A DNA stretch of 64,000 nt from Pollutimonas bauzanensis (GCF_900129885.1 NZ_FQXE01000010.1:1-64000); one strand, 5' to 3'; counted from the first letter of the stretch, positions 1 to 8,379 are shown. A program made the numbers and translations. The notes: generated from the sequence alone by a model not told the origin.

Positions 1-410
1 ACTTCCTTGAGCAGTTCAAGGGCCGCATCGTTCAGGCTGTCCAGAATGCGGTCGCTGCGCCAGAAATGGAACGACAGGTCGGTGGCGCGCTGCAAGCCGA
101 TGCGCACGTTCTCGAGCACCGTGAGCTGCGGAAACACCGCGGAAATCTGGAACGACCGGATGATGCCGCGCCGGGCGATCTGCGCCGGCTTCTCGCCGGT
201 GATTTCATGGTCCGCGAAAAAGATCTTTCCGGAAGTGGGCGTAAGGAATTTGGTGAGCAGGTTGAAGCAGGTCGTCTTGCCCGCGCCATTGGGCCCGATC
301 AGCGCATGGATGGTCCCGCGCCTGACCTGGAGATTGACGTCGCTCACGGCCACAAAGCCGCGGAACTCCTTGGTCAGGTGCCTGGCCTCCAGAATAAAAT
401 CAGCCATCAT
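1..410 (-). CDS. Liv-type ABC transporter ATP-binding protein (LivG-like), 3' end cut by window edge
   Basis: The first ~136 residues of an ATPase that would energise branched-chain-amino-acid-type uptake at the inner membrane. The frame runs open to base 1, so the signature motif, Walker B and C-terminus lie outside. A Walker A motif GPNGAGKTT is visible after a typical LivG opening (LEARHLTKEFRGFVAV), and IIRSFQISAVFP matches the LivG Q-loop region. Two adjacent ATG codons (410 and 407) are possible starts, with AAGGAA just upstream. It is the last visible gene of a minus-strand operon holding a Liv-type receptor at 2231-3475; permease and LivF genes would lie to the left. A small GC hairpin (483-499) sits in the 105-bp gap behind the FAH gene. 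Confidence 0.9.
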   Translation of the reverse strand, partial: MMADFILEARHLTKEFRGFVAVSDVNLQVRRGTIHALIGPNGAGKTTCFNLLTKFLTPTSGKIFFADHEITGEKPAQIARRGIIRSFQISAVFPQLTVLENVRIGLQRATDLSFHFWRSDRILDSLNDAALELLKE

Positions 411-515
411 GTATTCCTTTCTGTTATGCATAGGTCGGCCTGAGCGCCGTGGGCGATCAACATCGCCGAACGGATTTTCATGCCCGGCGGCAAGCCGGGG
501 CACTGCCCTCAAGCG

Positions 516-1373
516 CTACATGGTCTTGTCCGGCCACCGGACGATGCGCTGCCGCTGCCGACCCAGGCCTTCTATGCCCAATGTCACGATATCGCCGGCC
601 TGCAGCCAGACAGGATCAGGCGTCTTGCCCATACCCACCCCGGGCGGAGTGCCAGTTGCGATGATATCGCCAGGAAGCAAGGTCAAATATTCACTGCAGT
701 AAGAAATGAGCGTTGCAATATCGAAGATCATGGTGCTGGTTTTGCCATGCTGCATACGCACGCCGTTGACATCGAGCCACATGTCCAGGTTTTGCGGATC
801 CTGCAATTCATCCGTGGTGACCAGCCAAGGCCCCACGGGAGCAAAAGTGTCGCATCCCTTGCCTTTGTCCCATTGAGATGACTGCATTTGAAATGCACGC
901 TCGGATACATCATTGACCACGCAATAGCCCGCGACAAAATCGAGGGCGCTTTCTTTAGGAACATATTGCGCTTTGCTGCCAATGACCACGCCGAGCTCCA
1001 CCTCCCAATCCAGACGAGTCGAATGACGCGGCTGGACCACATTATCATAGGGCCCACATAAGGCTGTCGTGGGCTTCAAGAAAATGATGGGCTCCGCGGG
1101 AACGGCCAATCCGGCCTCTTCGGCATGATCCGAATAATTCAACCCGATACAGACAATCTTGGAAGTCCCCCGGAAAGGAATACCGAGACGCGGCTCGCCG
1201 GATACGACAGGCAAGTCGGACGGGTTTATCGATGCAAGCCGGGCAAGGCCCCGGGGCGACAGATCTCGCGGCTCGATCGTATCCACAACCGACGATAAAT
1301 CGCGCAAACGCCCCTCGGCATCAATGACACCCGCTTTTTCCATATTGGCGTCGCCAAACTGACATAATTTCAT
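516..1373 (-). CDS. fumarylacetoacetate hydrolase (FAH) family protein
   Basis: 285 residues. FAH-family proteins are metal-dependent and cleave or isomerise C-C bonds in acyl-pyruvates, oxaloacetate-like or 2-hydroxy-dienoate intermediates. Visible hallmarks are GLNYSDHAEEAG, the FLKP segment, the acidic metal-binding strand DWEVELGVVIG, GYCVVNDVSERAFQ, and a late GDIIATGTPPGVGMG loop, in family order and at normal length. I chose the ATG at 1373 because GGAAG lies 10 nt upstream; an in-frame TTG at 1394 is less likely. It follows the SDR gene after 122 bp and precedes LivG, so it probably belongs to the same catabolic operon. The substrate is unknown; a 2-keto acid-type intermediate fits the neighbours. 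Confidence 0.87.
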   Translation of the reverse strand: MKLCQFGDANMEKAGVIDAEGRLRDLSSVVDTIEPRDLSPRGLARLASINPSDLPVVSGEPRLGIPFRGTSKIVCIGLNYSDHAEEAGLAVPAEPIIFLKPTTALCGPYDNVVQPRHSTRLDWEVELGVVIGSKAQYVPKESALDFVAGYCVVNDVSERAFQMQSSQWDKGKGCDTFAPVGPWLVTTDELQDPQNLDMWLDVNGVRMQHGKTSTMIFDIATLISYCSEYLTLLPGDIIATGTPPGVGMGKTPDPVWLQAGDIVTLGIEGLGRQRQRIVRWPDKTM

Positions 1374-1496
1374 TTCCAAACAGCTTCCTATCAACTGGTT
1401 TTAAAAGTCCAGATATCTTCCCGCCCGCCCGTTGGAGCGGATCGCCATGGTTTCGACGGTGGTCAGTGCAGGCGTAGCATCCATCCGTAAAACGGC

Positions 1497-2234
1497 TCAA
1501 GAGACGGTGACAGCGTCATCAACCACCCAGGCGGCGCCATTGACGTGCGCCGCCTGGGCCGACAAGAGAAATGCTATGACACTGGCCACATCCTCTGGAT
1601 TCGCATACGCTGATGCGCCCGCGCGGCGTATCCCTCCCAGATGCCCCGCCTGCTTATCCAATGCCCTGATCATTCGAGTCTCCACAGGCCCCGGCAGCAC
1701 GGCATTGACCCTGACTCCCGTACCCGCGACATCGAGCGCGGCCACTCGCGTCAAACCCAGGACCGCATGCTTGGTCGCGACGTATCCGGCCAGACCCGCT
1801 CGACCGCGAATTGAAGACGTGGACGCCGTATTGACGATAGCGCCTTCGCCCCGCGGCATCATCCGCGCGAGCATATGCTTCAGACCAAGAAACACTCCCT
1901 TGGCATTGACCTGAAACAGGCGATCGAAAACTTCGTCAGGATAAAGGTGAATCGGGGCAACCACGCCTTCGATACCGGCGTTATTTGAAAATGCCGTGAT
2001 GGGGCCAAGCCGACTCTCCACCTCATCGATGCAAGCGGCCACCTGATCGCCCGCCGAGACGTCCGTACGAACGAAGATTGCCAGGCGGCCAGTCGCTTCG
2101 ACACAACGGACCGTTTCCGCGCCGAGCTCCGCATCGATATCGGCAACAGCCACATCACTTCCCATTTCGGCAAGCTTCAAAGCGACCGCCCGGCCGATGC
2201 CGCCCCCACCCCCAGTTACCAAGGCAACGCTCAT
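1497..2234 (-). CDS. SDR-family NAD(P)-dependent oxidoreductase
   Basis: 245 residues, the classical short-chain dehydrogenase length. Cytosolic; oxidises an alcohol or reduces a ketone with NAD(P). The N-terminal cofactor motif TGGGGGIG, the acidic residue after beta-2 (VADID, favouring NAD), the NNAG motif, and catalytic Ser (ASTSS) and Tyr-x3-Lys (YVATK) are all present. A C-terminal NGAAWVVDDAVTVS tail matches classical SDRs. The start codon overlaps the stop of the upstream receptor gene by 4 bp (ATGA), which implies translational coupling. The substrate is probably a hydroxy or keto acid intermediate of the operon pathway, but that is inference. Confidence 0.9.
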   Translation of the reverse strand: MSVALVTGGGGGIGRAVALKLAEMGSDVAVADIDAELGAETVRCVEATGRLAIFVRTDVSAGDQVAACIDEVESRLGPITAFSNNAGIEGVVAPIHLYPDEVFDRLFQVNAKGVFLGLKHMLARMMPRGEGAIVNTASTSSIRGRAGLAGYVATKHAVLGLTRVAALDVAGTGVRVNAVLPGPVETRMIRALDKQAGHLGGIRRAGASAYANPEDVASVIAFLLSAQAAHVNGAAWVVDDAVTVS

Positions 2235-3475
2235 GACGACTTCACGAATGAGCAGCCACCTTCACTCAGCGGGCGCCATACATCGGCCGCGGGAATGGTT
2301 TTCACGACATGATAATAATCCCAGGGATACTTGGACTCCTGAGGCTTTTTCACTTCGAACAAGTACATGTCATGGATTTTCCGGCCGTCCACCCGAATAC
2401 TCCCCTTGCCAAAAAGCGGGTCGTCTGTCGCCAGCGCTTTCATCTTCTCAACGACACGCTTCCCGTCCTTCGGATCCTCCAGCGCTGTCGCCGCGCGCAG
2501 ATAATGCAGCACAGATGAATAGACGCCCGCCTGGAGAGCGCTGGGATAGCGGCCATCAAGCCGTTTTGCGTAACGTTGGCTCCAGGCGCGCGTCTGCGCG
2601 TTCAAATCCCAATAAAAAGCTTCCGTGAATTGGAGGCCTTGCGCAATTGGCAGCCCCAGCGCATGTACATCGTTGATATACAGCACCGTTGCAACCAGCC
2701 GCTGCTTGCTGTTGGTAATGCCGAACTCTACAGCCTGCTTGATAGAATTGATCGTGTCTCCGCCAGCATTGATCAAGCCGATCACTTGAGCTTTGGATGA
2801 CTGGGCCTGTAGAAGAAATGACGAGAAGTCCGGAGTATTAAGCGGCGTAAGCACGCTTCCAATGACCTTTCCGCCATTCTTGGCAACCGTGTTCGCGAGA
2901 TCCCTCGCCATGGCGTGGCCGAATGCATAGTCGACAGTAAGATTGAACCAAGTCTTTCCTCCCGACTGGGTAATCGCCGTTGCGGCGCCCGCGGCAAGCG
3001 CGTGCGTATCATAGGTCCACTGAATGGTGTTGGGCGAACAATTCTTTCCGGTGAGGTCGGATGATGACGCGCCCGAGACAAGCATCACCTTGTTCTTGCC
3101 TTGCACAATATTGTTGACCGCCAGAGCGACGGCCGAATTGGGCAAATCGACGATGACGTCCACGCCTTCCCTGTCTATCCATTGCCGTGCTGTCGCCGCG
3201 GCGATATCCGCTTTGTTCTGATGGTCCGCGCTGATGATCTTTATGGGCCGTGTGCTTCGCCCTCCCTGCGCGAGAAAATCCTCCATGGCCATCTTGGCGG
3301 CAATCACAGACCCCTGACCCGTCACATCGCCATAAATACCGGACATGTCGGTAAGAACCCCGATCGTCAAAGGCTTCACATCCTGCGCCTTGACATTCAT
3401 GGCTCCAAGGGCAAGCAGATTGAGCCCGCTCAAAAGCACCGAACGCCTCTTGTACTTGAATTTTTCCTTGCTCAT
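2231..3475 (-). CDS. Liv-type ABC transporter periplasmic substrate-binding protein
   Basis: About 414 residues from the ATG at 3475, which has a good GAGGAG ribosome site 6 nt upstream; the open frame continues to 3652 but that extension does not look coding. The N-terminus MSKEKFKYKRRSVLL followed by a hydrophobic stretch ending AQDV is an export signal, with a twin-arginine pair that might suggest Tat. The mature part (PLTIGVLTDMSGIYGDVTGQG, later YAFGHAMARDL and TPDFSSFLLQAQ) matches type-1 periplasmic receptors of the Leu/Ile/Val or amide-binding class. It sits between the decarboxylase-family gene and the SDR gene, and is probably the receptor for the transporter whose ATPase is at 1-410. 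Confidence 0.87.
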   Translation of the reverse strand: MSKEKFKYKRRSVLLSGLNLLALGAMNVKAQDVKPLTIGVLTDMSGIYGDVTGQGSVIAAKMAMEDFLAQGGRSTRPIKIISADHQNKADIAAATARQWIDREGVDVIVDLPNSAVALAVNNIVQGKNKVMLVSGASSSDLTGKNCSPNTIQWTYDTHALAAGAATAITQSGGKTWFNLTVDYAFGHAMARDLANTVAKNGGKVIGSVLTPLNTPDFSSFLLQAQSSKAQVIGLINAGGDTINSIKQAVEFGITNSKQRLVATVLYINDVHALGLPIAQGLQFTEAFYWDLNAQTRAWSQRYAKRLDGRYPSALQAGVYSSVLHYLRAATALEDPKDGKRVVEKMKALATDDPLFGKGSIRVDGRKIHDMYLFEVKKPQESKYPWDYYHVVKTIPAADVWRPLSEGGCSFVKSS

Positions 3476-3656
3476 TTTATTGCTCCTCAATTTATTTTCA
3501 TTATCTTTTCGCTGCTTATCGAAAATGGTCTCTGATCCGGAGATCGCCGGACTTGCCCATCGCGCCCGGCCGCAGTCAGGCAATTGAAGGCCGCCGGGCA
3601 GGCTCCATTGATCCAGGCCATCCAAAAACCAGGGCATGGCTGAACCGCTCAAGGTA

Positions 3657-4421
3657 TTAGGGTGTCAGGCGCTTGAGAAGGCGTCTGTCCTCGACGCCGA
3701 ATCCGCCCCCATAAACATCTGAAACCATAAAATGCGCGCCAAGTATTTCCGGCTTCAGAGAGGCGATCGGATCGAATTCAGAATCATGAAGTTTCATGAC
3801 TACGCGGCCGGGCAAAGGCCGGGAGTATTCAAGCGGAGTACGGCGATATACGATATCCGCATACACCGGCTCGGGGCGCTCCGGATGAGGCACGCGGCGA
3901 ACGTGGATCTCCCCCGACGGCTGTTCATGCTGATCAACAAGCCGGACCAGGGGCGCCGCCGGATCAGGGATAAAGCTGAAATCGGCTAAAGGAATGGTGC
4001 GGCGCTTGACCCAGCCGTCGATCGAACCATCTTCAGCCTCATTGAACCGATATGTCGCGTCCTTTTTTGTATATCCGAAGATTTCCCGGCCCGCCGCAAT
4101 ACCCATGGGATCACTGCAATACATGTAGATGTGGGTCTGGGTGAAAAGGTCTTCATATCGGACGGCCACGGTAACCATCAGATCGAACATGGCACCCGAC
4201 TGCAACGCCAACGTATGCCCCGGCGATAGCATGAAACGGAACGCGACCCGGTCATTGACGAGTTCAAACGGGGTATCGGCAAGCAATTCCTCCAGCTTGG
4301 CTTTATCGACCCGCGTCACAACCTCTACTGTGCGTAGCGCGCACTCCCATTCCAACGGATAGGCCGGGGCGTAAGGCGGGTTGACGCCACTATTCTGATG
4401 CATTTTATATTTGCCAAACAT
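3657..4421 (-). CDS. acetoacetate decarboxylase (ADC) family protein
   Basis: 254 residues, full family length. ADC-family enzymes use a Schiff-base lysine to decarboxylate beta-keto acids or catalyse related aldol chemistry. The sequence GREIFGYTKK (residues 111-120) matches the conserved segment containing the adjacent lysines of ADC; Lys119 is the likely Schiff-base residue. The upstream FDLMVTVAVRYED and the EPVYADIVYRRTP strand also fit the fold. The start at 4421 has AAGGAG with a 5-nt spacer. It lies between the FMN dehydrogenase and the receptor gene. Whether it decarboxylates acetoacetate or another keto acid is not decidable; many family members in catabolic operons act on other substrates. 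Confidence 0.83.
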   Translation of the reverse strand: MFGKYKMHQNSGVNPPYAPAYPLEWECALRTVEVVTRVDKAKLEELLADTPFELVNDRVAFRFMLSPGHTLALQSGAMFDLMVTVAVRYEDLFTQTHIYMYCSDPMGIAAGREIFGYTKKDATYRFNEAEDGSIDGWVKRRTIPLADFSFIPDPAAPLVRLVDQHEQPSGEIHVRRVPHPERPEPVYADIVYRRTPLEYSRPLPGRVVMKLHDSEFDPIASLKPEILGAHFMVSDVYGGGFGVEDRRLLKRLTP

Positions 4422-4530
4422 ACTAACTCCTTTAGATTGGGTTTCAGCAGACCACCTTGTCCAGTACTTCCGGCTCGACTACTTGATGCCAAAGGACGAT
4501 CGATACAGATCTGCAAAAATATGGATCACG

Positions 4531-5700
4531 TCAATAAGACACCGGAAAATGGTCGAACTCCAGAATCTCTGTATTTACTTTTGTTATATCGGTCACACCG
4601 CAAAGCGCCATGGTCAAATCAAGCTCCTTTTGAATGATCTCAAGACAATGCGTCACACCGGCCTCGCCCATGGCGCCGAGACCATAGAGAAAAGAGCGCC
4701 CGATGAAGGTGCCTTTAGCTCCCAATGCCACGGCCTTTAAAACGTCCTGACCGGATTGGATTCCTCCATCGAACAAGACTTCGATGCGCTCGCCAACAGC
4801 TTCGACAATGCGCGGAAGGACGGCGATGCTCGACAATGCGCCGTCAAGCTGGCGCCCGCCGTGATTGGAGACTATCAAAGCGTCGGCACCACATTGGACT
4901 GCCATTTCCGCATCGGCAACATCCATAATGCCTTTCAAGATAAGTTTTCGCCCCCAAATCCTCCGGATCCATCTGACGTCATCCCAGGACATCGTCTGAT
5001 CGAACTGCTCGCTAACCCAATGCGCCATGGATGAAATGTCCGAAACTCCAGACACATGGCCAACAATATTTCTGAACGAATGGCGCCTCGTGCGCATCAT
5101 GCCGAAGCACCAGCCGGGACGGGAAGCCATATTGACGATATTTCGCAGCGTCAGTTTGGGCGGCGTCGACAGGCCGTTCTTGATATCTTTATGGCGCAGC
5201 CCTTGAACCGGCAAATCAAGCGTCAACACCAGAGCGGAGCAATTGGCATCGCGAGCCCGCTCAATCAAGCGTTTAACAAATACCCTGTCTCTCATTACAT
5301 AAAGCTGGAACCAGAATGGTCGCCGTGTGTTTGCCGCGACATCCTCTATCGAGCAAATGCTCATTGTTGAAAGCGTAAAAGGGATGCCGAAACGCTCTGC
5401 GGCGCGGGCAGCCAGAATTTCTCCATCCGCGCGCTGCATCCCGGCCAGGCCTGTGGGCGCTATGGCAAGCGGCATCGCCACTTTTTCACCCGCCATTTCA
5501 CAGCGCTGTATGCGCTGGTCGATATTCAGGCCAACACGCTGGCGAAACCTGACCCTGGAAAAGTCATCGGAATTGGCGCGATAGGTGACGCCATCCCAAG
5601 ACCCGCAATCCACATATTCATAAAACATTCGTGGAACACGCCGCTTCGCAAGAATCTGCAGATCCTTGATGCACGTAATGTTCTTGTATGAGCGTTTCAC
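4531..5700 (-). CDS. FMN-dependent alpha-hydroxy-acid dehydrogenase/oxidase (LldD/mandelate dehydrogenase family)
   Basis: 389 residues from a GTG start at 5700 (AGGA 8 nt upstream). The frame stays open to 6156, but that part overlaps the divergent regulator and does not resemble the family. The protein oxidises an L-2-hydroxy acid to the 2-keto acid using FMN. Visible residues include Tyr28 in MFYEYVDCGSWDG, FQLYVMRD with Tyr134, Lys256 in LILKG, the catalytic base His280 and Arg283 in SNHGGRQLDG, and the phosphate-binding loop DGGIQSG. It appears to be the first gene of the minus-strand operon, transcribed away from the GntR gene. Lactate, mandelate or glycolate-type substrates are all possible. 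Confidence 0.9.
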   Translation of the reverse strand: MKRSYKNITCIKDLQILAKRRVPRMFYEYVDCGSWDGVTYRANSDDFSRVRFRQRVGLNIDQRIQRCEMAGEKVAMPLAIAPTGLAGMQRADGEILAARAAERFGIPFTLSTMSICSIEDVAANTRRPFWFQLYVMRDRVFVKRLIERARDANCSALVLTLDLPVQGLRHKDIKNGLSTPPKLTLRNIVNMASRPGWCFGMMRTRRHSFRNIVGHVSGVSDISSMAHWVSEQFDQTMSWDDVRWIRRIWGRKLILKGIMDVADAEMAVQCGADALIVSNHGGRQLDGALSSIAVLPRIVEAVGERIEVLFDGGIQSGQDVLKAVALGAKGTFIGRSFLYGLGAMGEAGVTHCLEIIQKELDLTMALCGVTDITKVNTEILEFDHFPVSY

Positions 5701-5748
5701 GTTGGGAGTCCTGGCATGGGGGCGGCTGAATGACACCTGGATAATTCG

Positions 5749-5806
5749 ATATTGCGGAAGGCCGGTCCGGCCAATATTTCCGACAAACGTATATTGCATC
5801 CAATAT
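5749..5806. promoter_or_regulatory. paired inverted ATATTG/CAATAT half-sites, candidate GntR operators
   Basis: The 283-bp gap between the divergent dehydrogenase and GntR genes contains ATATTG at 5749-5754 with CAATAT at 5772-5777, and ATATTG at 5791-5796 with CAATAT at 5801-5806. A 13-bp palindrome GGCCGGTCCGGCC fills 5760-5772 inside the first pair. Two inverted pairs in the control region of a divergent regulator-operon pair are typical operator placement; binding itself is inferred. Confidence 0.45.
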
Positions 5807-5983
5807 GCATTGCTGTCAACGATATTTTGTATTCCCCCTGGCTGTACGAAAACAGAACCGTGGCGCAGGGTGATGCATCCGCGCCGGGAACATGCAATCG
5901 ACGCGCATTGCGCCGGTGCTTGATGGGGTACGTTAAACTGGCATTTGTTCAGTCTGCACCATAGAGAGGCGCAAGGGAAAGGT

Positions 5984-7039
5984 ATGGCGAATAAAGCAAA
6001 CGACAAACTTATTACCGGTCCTTTGCGCTCCGCTAATGAAGGGCAAACCTCCCTGCAGGAGCAGACATACACCCTTTTAAGGGAAATGATAACTAAAGGG
6101 CAAATACAGCCCGGCGACCGCCTGATGGAAGCACAGGTGGCGCATGCCTTCGGCATAAGCAGATCTCCCGCGCGTCATGCCTTGACACTATTATGCAAAG
6201 ACAAACTTGTCGAGGCCCATGGAAAGCGCGGCTATCATGTGTCGGGCAAGCCGGCAGGCACACAGCATAATCGGATGGCAAGGCTAGAACTCGTCAAGCT
6301 GACAGTGCCTCGCCAGTGGGAACTAATATACAAAGAGGTCGAGCAGGATCTGATCATAAGAATGCTTTTTGGGTCCGTCCGAATTAACGAGATGCGGCTC
6401 GCCCAGCATTACGATGTAAGCCGAACCGTTACGCGCGACCTCCTGGCGCATATGCATGGCGTCGGCATGATTTCGAAAGATATCGCCGGCCACTGGGTCG
6501 CGCGGCAAGTGACTCCGGAACGGATACGCCATCTTTACGAATTACGCTCGATTCTCGAACCCCAAGCGCTGCTGGGATCGGCCCCCTATCTACCCGCATC
6601 CTTGCTGGACGAATTCCGCGGCAATATCCTGTCCGCCCTCGAAAACGGCACCATTGATAGCGCGCATTTCGATCATGTGGAAAATGATCTGCACGTTCGC
6701 GCCCTGAGTTTTTGCCCGAATAAAGAAATACTGGGCGCGCTGAATCGCACACATTTTCTCTTCGGACCGACCCGCTATTTAACAAATGAGTTTCTGGGTA
6801 TTCCGCTGGAACTTATCCGCGAAGCAATCGAAGAGCACAAGGAGATCATTGATCTTCTAATCGCCAAAAAGCCAGAGCAATCCGCCCAAGCCTTGCAGAA
6901 GCATCTTTCCGCGGCAGTGGATCGCTGGCTCCTGCGTTTCGAAATCACTGCCAAGATGGCCAAACTGAAATTGCCGCCGTATTTGACCCGGCTCGACGCT
7001 CACAAGCAAGAGGCAGAAGAGCGTCAAGAAACCGCTTAG
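5984..7039 (+). CDS. GntR-family regulator with two winged-helix domains and an FCD domain
   Basis: 351 residues from the ATG at 5984 (AAGGGAAAGG just upstream). Residues ~25-88 form a GntR winged helix (QTYTLLREMITKGQIQPGDRL, then FGISRSPARHALTLL, wing HGKRGYHV). Residues ~112-175 form a second one of the same type (ELIYKEVEQDLIIRMLFGSV, then YDVSRTVTRDLLAHM, wing DIAGHWV). Residues ~178-315 are an FCD ligand-binding domain (RIRHLYELRSILEPQA, ENDLH, EEHKEII, KHLSAAV with possible metal-binding histidines 237, 285 and 307). It is divergent from the 2-hydroxy-acid operon and probably controls it, and perhaps the downstream plus-strand operon. Most FCD-type GntR proteins have a single HTH and 220-250 residues. 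Confidence 0.88.
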   Translation: MANKANDKLITGPLRSANEGQTSLQEQTYTLLREMITKGQIQPGDRLMEAQVAHAFGISRSPARHALTLLCKDKLVEAHGKRGYHVSGKPAGTQHNRMARLELVKLTVPRQWELIYKEVEQDLIIRMLFGSVRINEMRLAQHYDVSRTVTRDLLAHMHGVGMISKDIAGHWVARQVTPERIRHLYELRSILEPQALLGSAPYLPASLLDEFRGNILSALENGTIDSAHFDHVENDLHVRALSFCPNKEILGALNRTHFLFGPTRYLTNEFLGIPLELIREAIEEHKEIIDLLIAKKPEQSAQALQKHLSAAVDRWLLRFEITAKMAKLKLPPYLTRLDAHKQEAEERQETA

Positions 7040-7070
7040 ACCGATGCTATCCATACTCGGATGACCGAAT

Positions 7071-7110
7071 GCTTATGGCGGCAAATGAAGCATCGAGCGC
7101 CGCCATAAGC
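7071..7110. repeat. 12-bp perfect inverted repeat (hairpin) after the GntR gene
   Basis: GCTTATGGCGGC at 7071-7082 is perfectly complemented by GCCGCCATAAGC at 7099-7110, with a 16-nt loop. It starts 31 bp after the GntR stop. There is no following T tract, so it is not a classical intrinsic terminator; an mRNA-stabilising 3' hairpin, a factor-assisted terminator or a protein-binding palindrome are all possible. Confidence 0.6.
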
Positions 7111-7319
7111 GCCCGCTGATGCGGGCCGTCCGCATCCCGCGCAAGCCCCTCCGGCATCGGCGGCCTATCCAGGCCAACTCCATATCGACGACCCCGCCAG
7201 CCCGCAGCGCATAACGGCATTTTCCGATCGCCCGGTCGCCAGTTCGCGCCCCCACAAGCCCAGCATCCCATGAACCCGATGCCATTGCGGGGCCTCCCTG
7301 CATCGCGAGAGATATTCAG

Positions 7320-7349
7320 TTGACGGCAAATATGTATAGAACTTATAAT
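7320..7349 (+). promoter_or_regulatory. sigma70-type promoter for the SDR/thiolase/CoA-transferase operon
   Basis: TTGACG (7320-7325) and a perfect TATAAT (7344-7349) are separated by 18 bp in a locally AT-rich stretch. Predicted transcription start is near 7356, leaving a leader of about 120 nt before the SDR start at 7477. A short TGT-TCGG-ACA dyad at 7351-7360 overlaps the expected start and could be an operator. Confidence 0.65.
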
Positions 7350-7476
7350 ATGTTCGGACATAGAAACTATCGGTTCACGGCGGTACGAGAGCGCAGGTCC
7401 GGCGCTCCCGGGTCAGGATGACAAACAGATGCTCCTCCTGAACGTATGCCGGGCCAATGCTTATGGAACGAATCAA

Positions 7477-8379
7477 ATGGAACATCGTGTGGTTGTGGTT
7501 ACCGGCGCGGGCGGCGCAATCGGCCGCGGCATTGCGCTGGCGCTGGCGCGAGCCGGCGCCAGCGTGGTGGTAAACGATGTGGGTGTTTCATTGGCCGGCG
7601 AAGGGGGAGACGGCAGCGTCGCCGAACGGCTCGCGCAAGAAATCAAGGCGGCCGGCGGCATCGCCACTGCCAATTCCGACAGCGTGTCGAATTGGGATAG
7701 CGCGCAAAAAATCATTGCATGCGCCCTGGACACTTACGGCCGCATCGACGCCGTGGTCAACAATGCCGGCAATTTGCTGGATCGCTTCTTCCACAACATG
7801 ACCGAAGAAGAATGGCGCTGCGTCATCGACGTGCACCTGCATGGCACCTTTTTCGTCAGCAGAGCTGCCGCGACGCATTTCAGGGCCCAGAATAATGGCG
7901 CTTACGTGCATATGACGTCCACTTCGGGCTTGATCGGCAATTTCGGCCAGGCCAACTACTCGGCGGCCAAACTTGGCATCGTGGGCCTCTCGAAATCCAT
8001 CGCATTGGATATGCGGAAATACGGTGTCCGATCCAACTGCATCGCGCCATTTGCCTGGAGCCGCATGACCGACTCCATTCCCGCGAACACGCCGGAAGAA
8101 CTGCAACGTATCGAAAAGCTGAAGAAGATGGACGCGGGCAAGATCGCGCCCATGGCGGTTTATTTGGCCAGCGTTGCGGCGAGCGCGGTCACGGGCCAGA
8201 TCTTCGGTGTGCGGGCAAATGAAATCATTCTCTTCAGCCAGCCGCGCCCGATCCGCTCGGTGCACATGAGCGATGGCTGGACGCCGGAACTCATCGCCGA
8301 GGTCGCGATTCCGGCCATGCAGACGAATTTTTATGAACTTGAACGCTCGCCCGACGTTGTCAGTTGGGATCCCATCTGA
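7477..8379 (+). CDS. SDR-family oxidoreductase (MFE-2/3-hydroxyacyl-CoA dehydrogenase-like)
   Basis: 300 residues from the ATG at 7477; an in-frame ATG at 7429 with AGGA upstream is an alternative that adds an unlikely 16-residue N-terminus. Motifs are TGAGGAIG (cofactor), NDVGVSLAGEGGDG (the insertion typical of peroxisomal-type multifunctional enzyme dehydrogenases), NNAG, SGLIGNFGQANYSAAK (catalytic Ser, Tyr-x3-Lys) and a C-terminal extension (SDGWTPELIAEVAIPAM). Such proteins oxidise 3-hydroxyacyl-CoA esters with NAD. First gene of the operon; the DUF35 and thiolase-like genes follow, which fits oxidation of a beta-hydroxyacyl-CoA before cleavage. Confidence 0.87.
   Translation: MEHRVVVVTGAGGAIGRGIALALARAGASVVVNDVGVSLAGEGGDGSVAERLAQEIKAAGGIATANSDSVSNWDSAQKIIACALDTYGRIDAVVNNAGNLLDRFFHNMTEEEWRCVIDVHLHGTFFVSRAAATHFRAQNNGAYVHMTSTSGLIGNFGQANYSAAKLGIVGLSKSIALDMRKYGVRSNCIAPFAWSRMTDSIPANTPEELQRIEKLKKMDAGKIAPMAVYLASVAASAVTGQIFGVRANEIILFSQPRPIRSVHMSDGWTPELIAEVAIPAMQTNFYELERSPDVVSWDPI

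Larger units (their letters stand above)
7040..7428. other. 389-bp intergenic region
   Basis: Between the GntR stop and the next operon. It contains a long perfect inverted repeat (7071-7110) and a strong promoter-like sequence (7320-7349), listed separately. A 104-codon minus-strand frame (7047-7361) is open but has no recognisable motif. No gene is supported here. Confidence 0.6.

Noticed and set aside
4531-6156. 541-residue version of the FMN dehydrogenase
   Set aside because: The N-terminal 152 residues overlap the divergent GntR gene, are cysteine-rich and unlike the family; the GTG at 5700 gives a normal 389-residue enzyme.
7047-7361. 104-codon minus-strand frame in the 7040-7428 gap
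   Set aside because: No recognisable domain, no good ribosome site, and it runs through the strong plus-strand promoter and the long hairpin.
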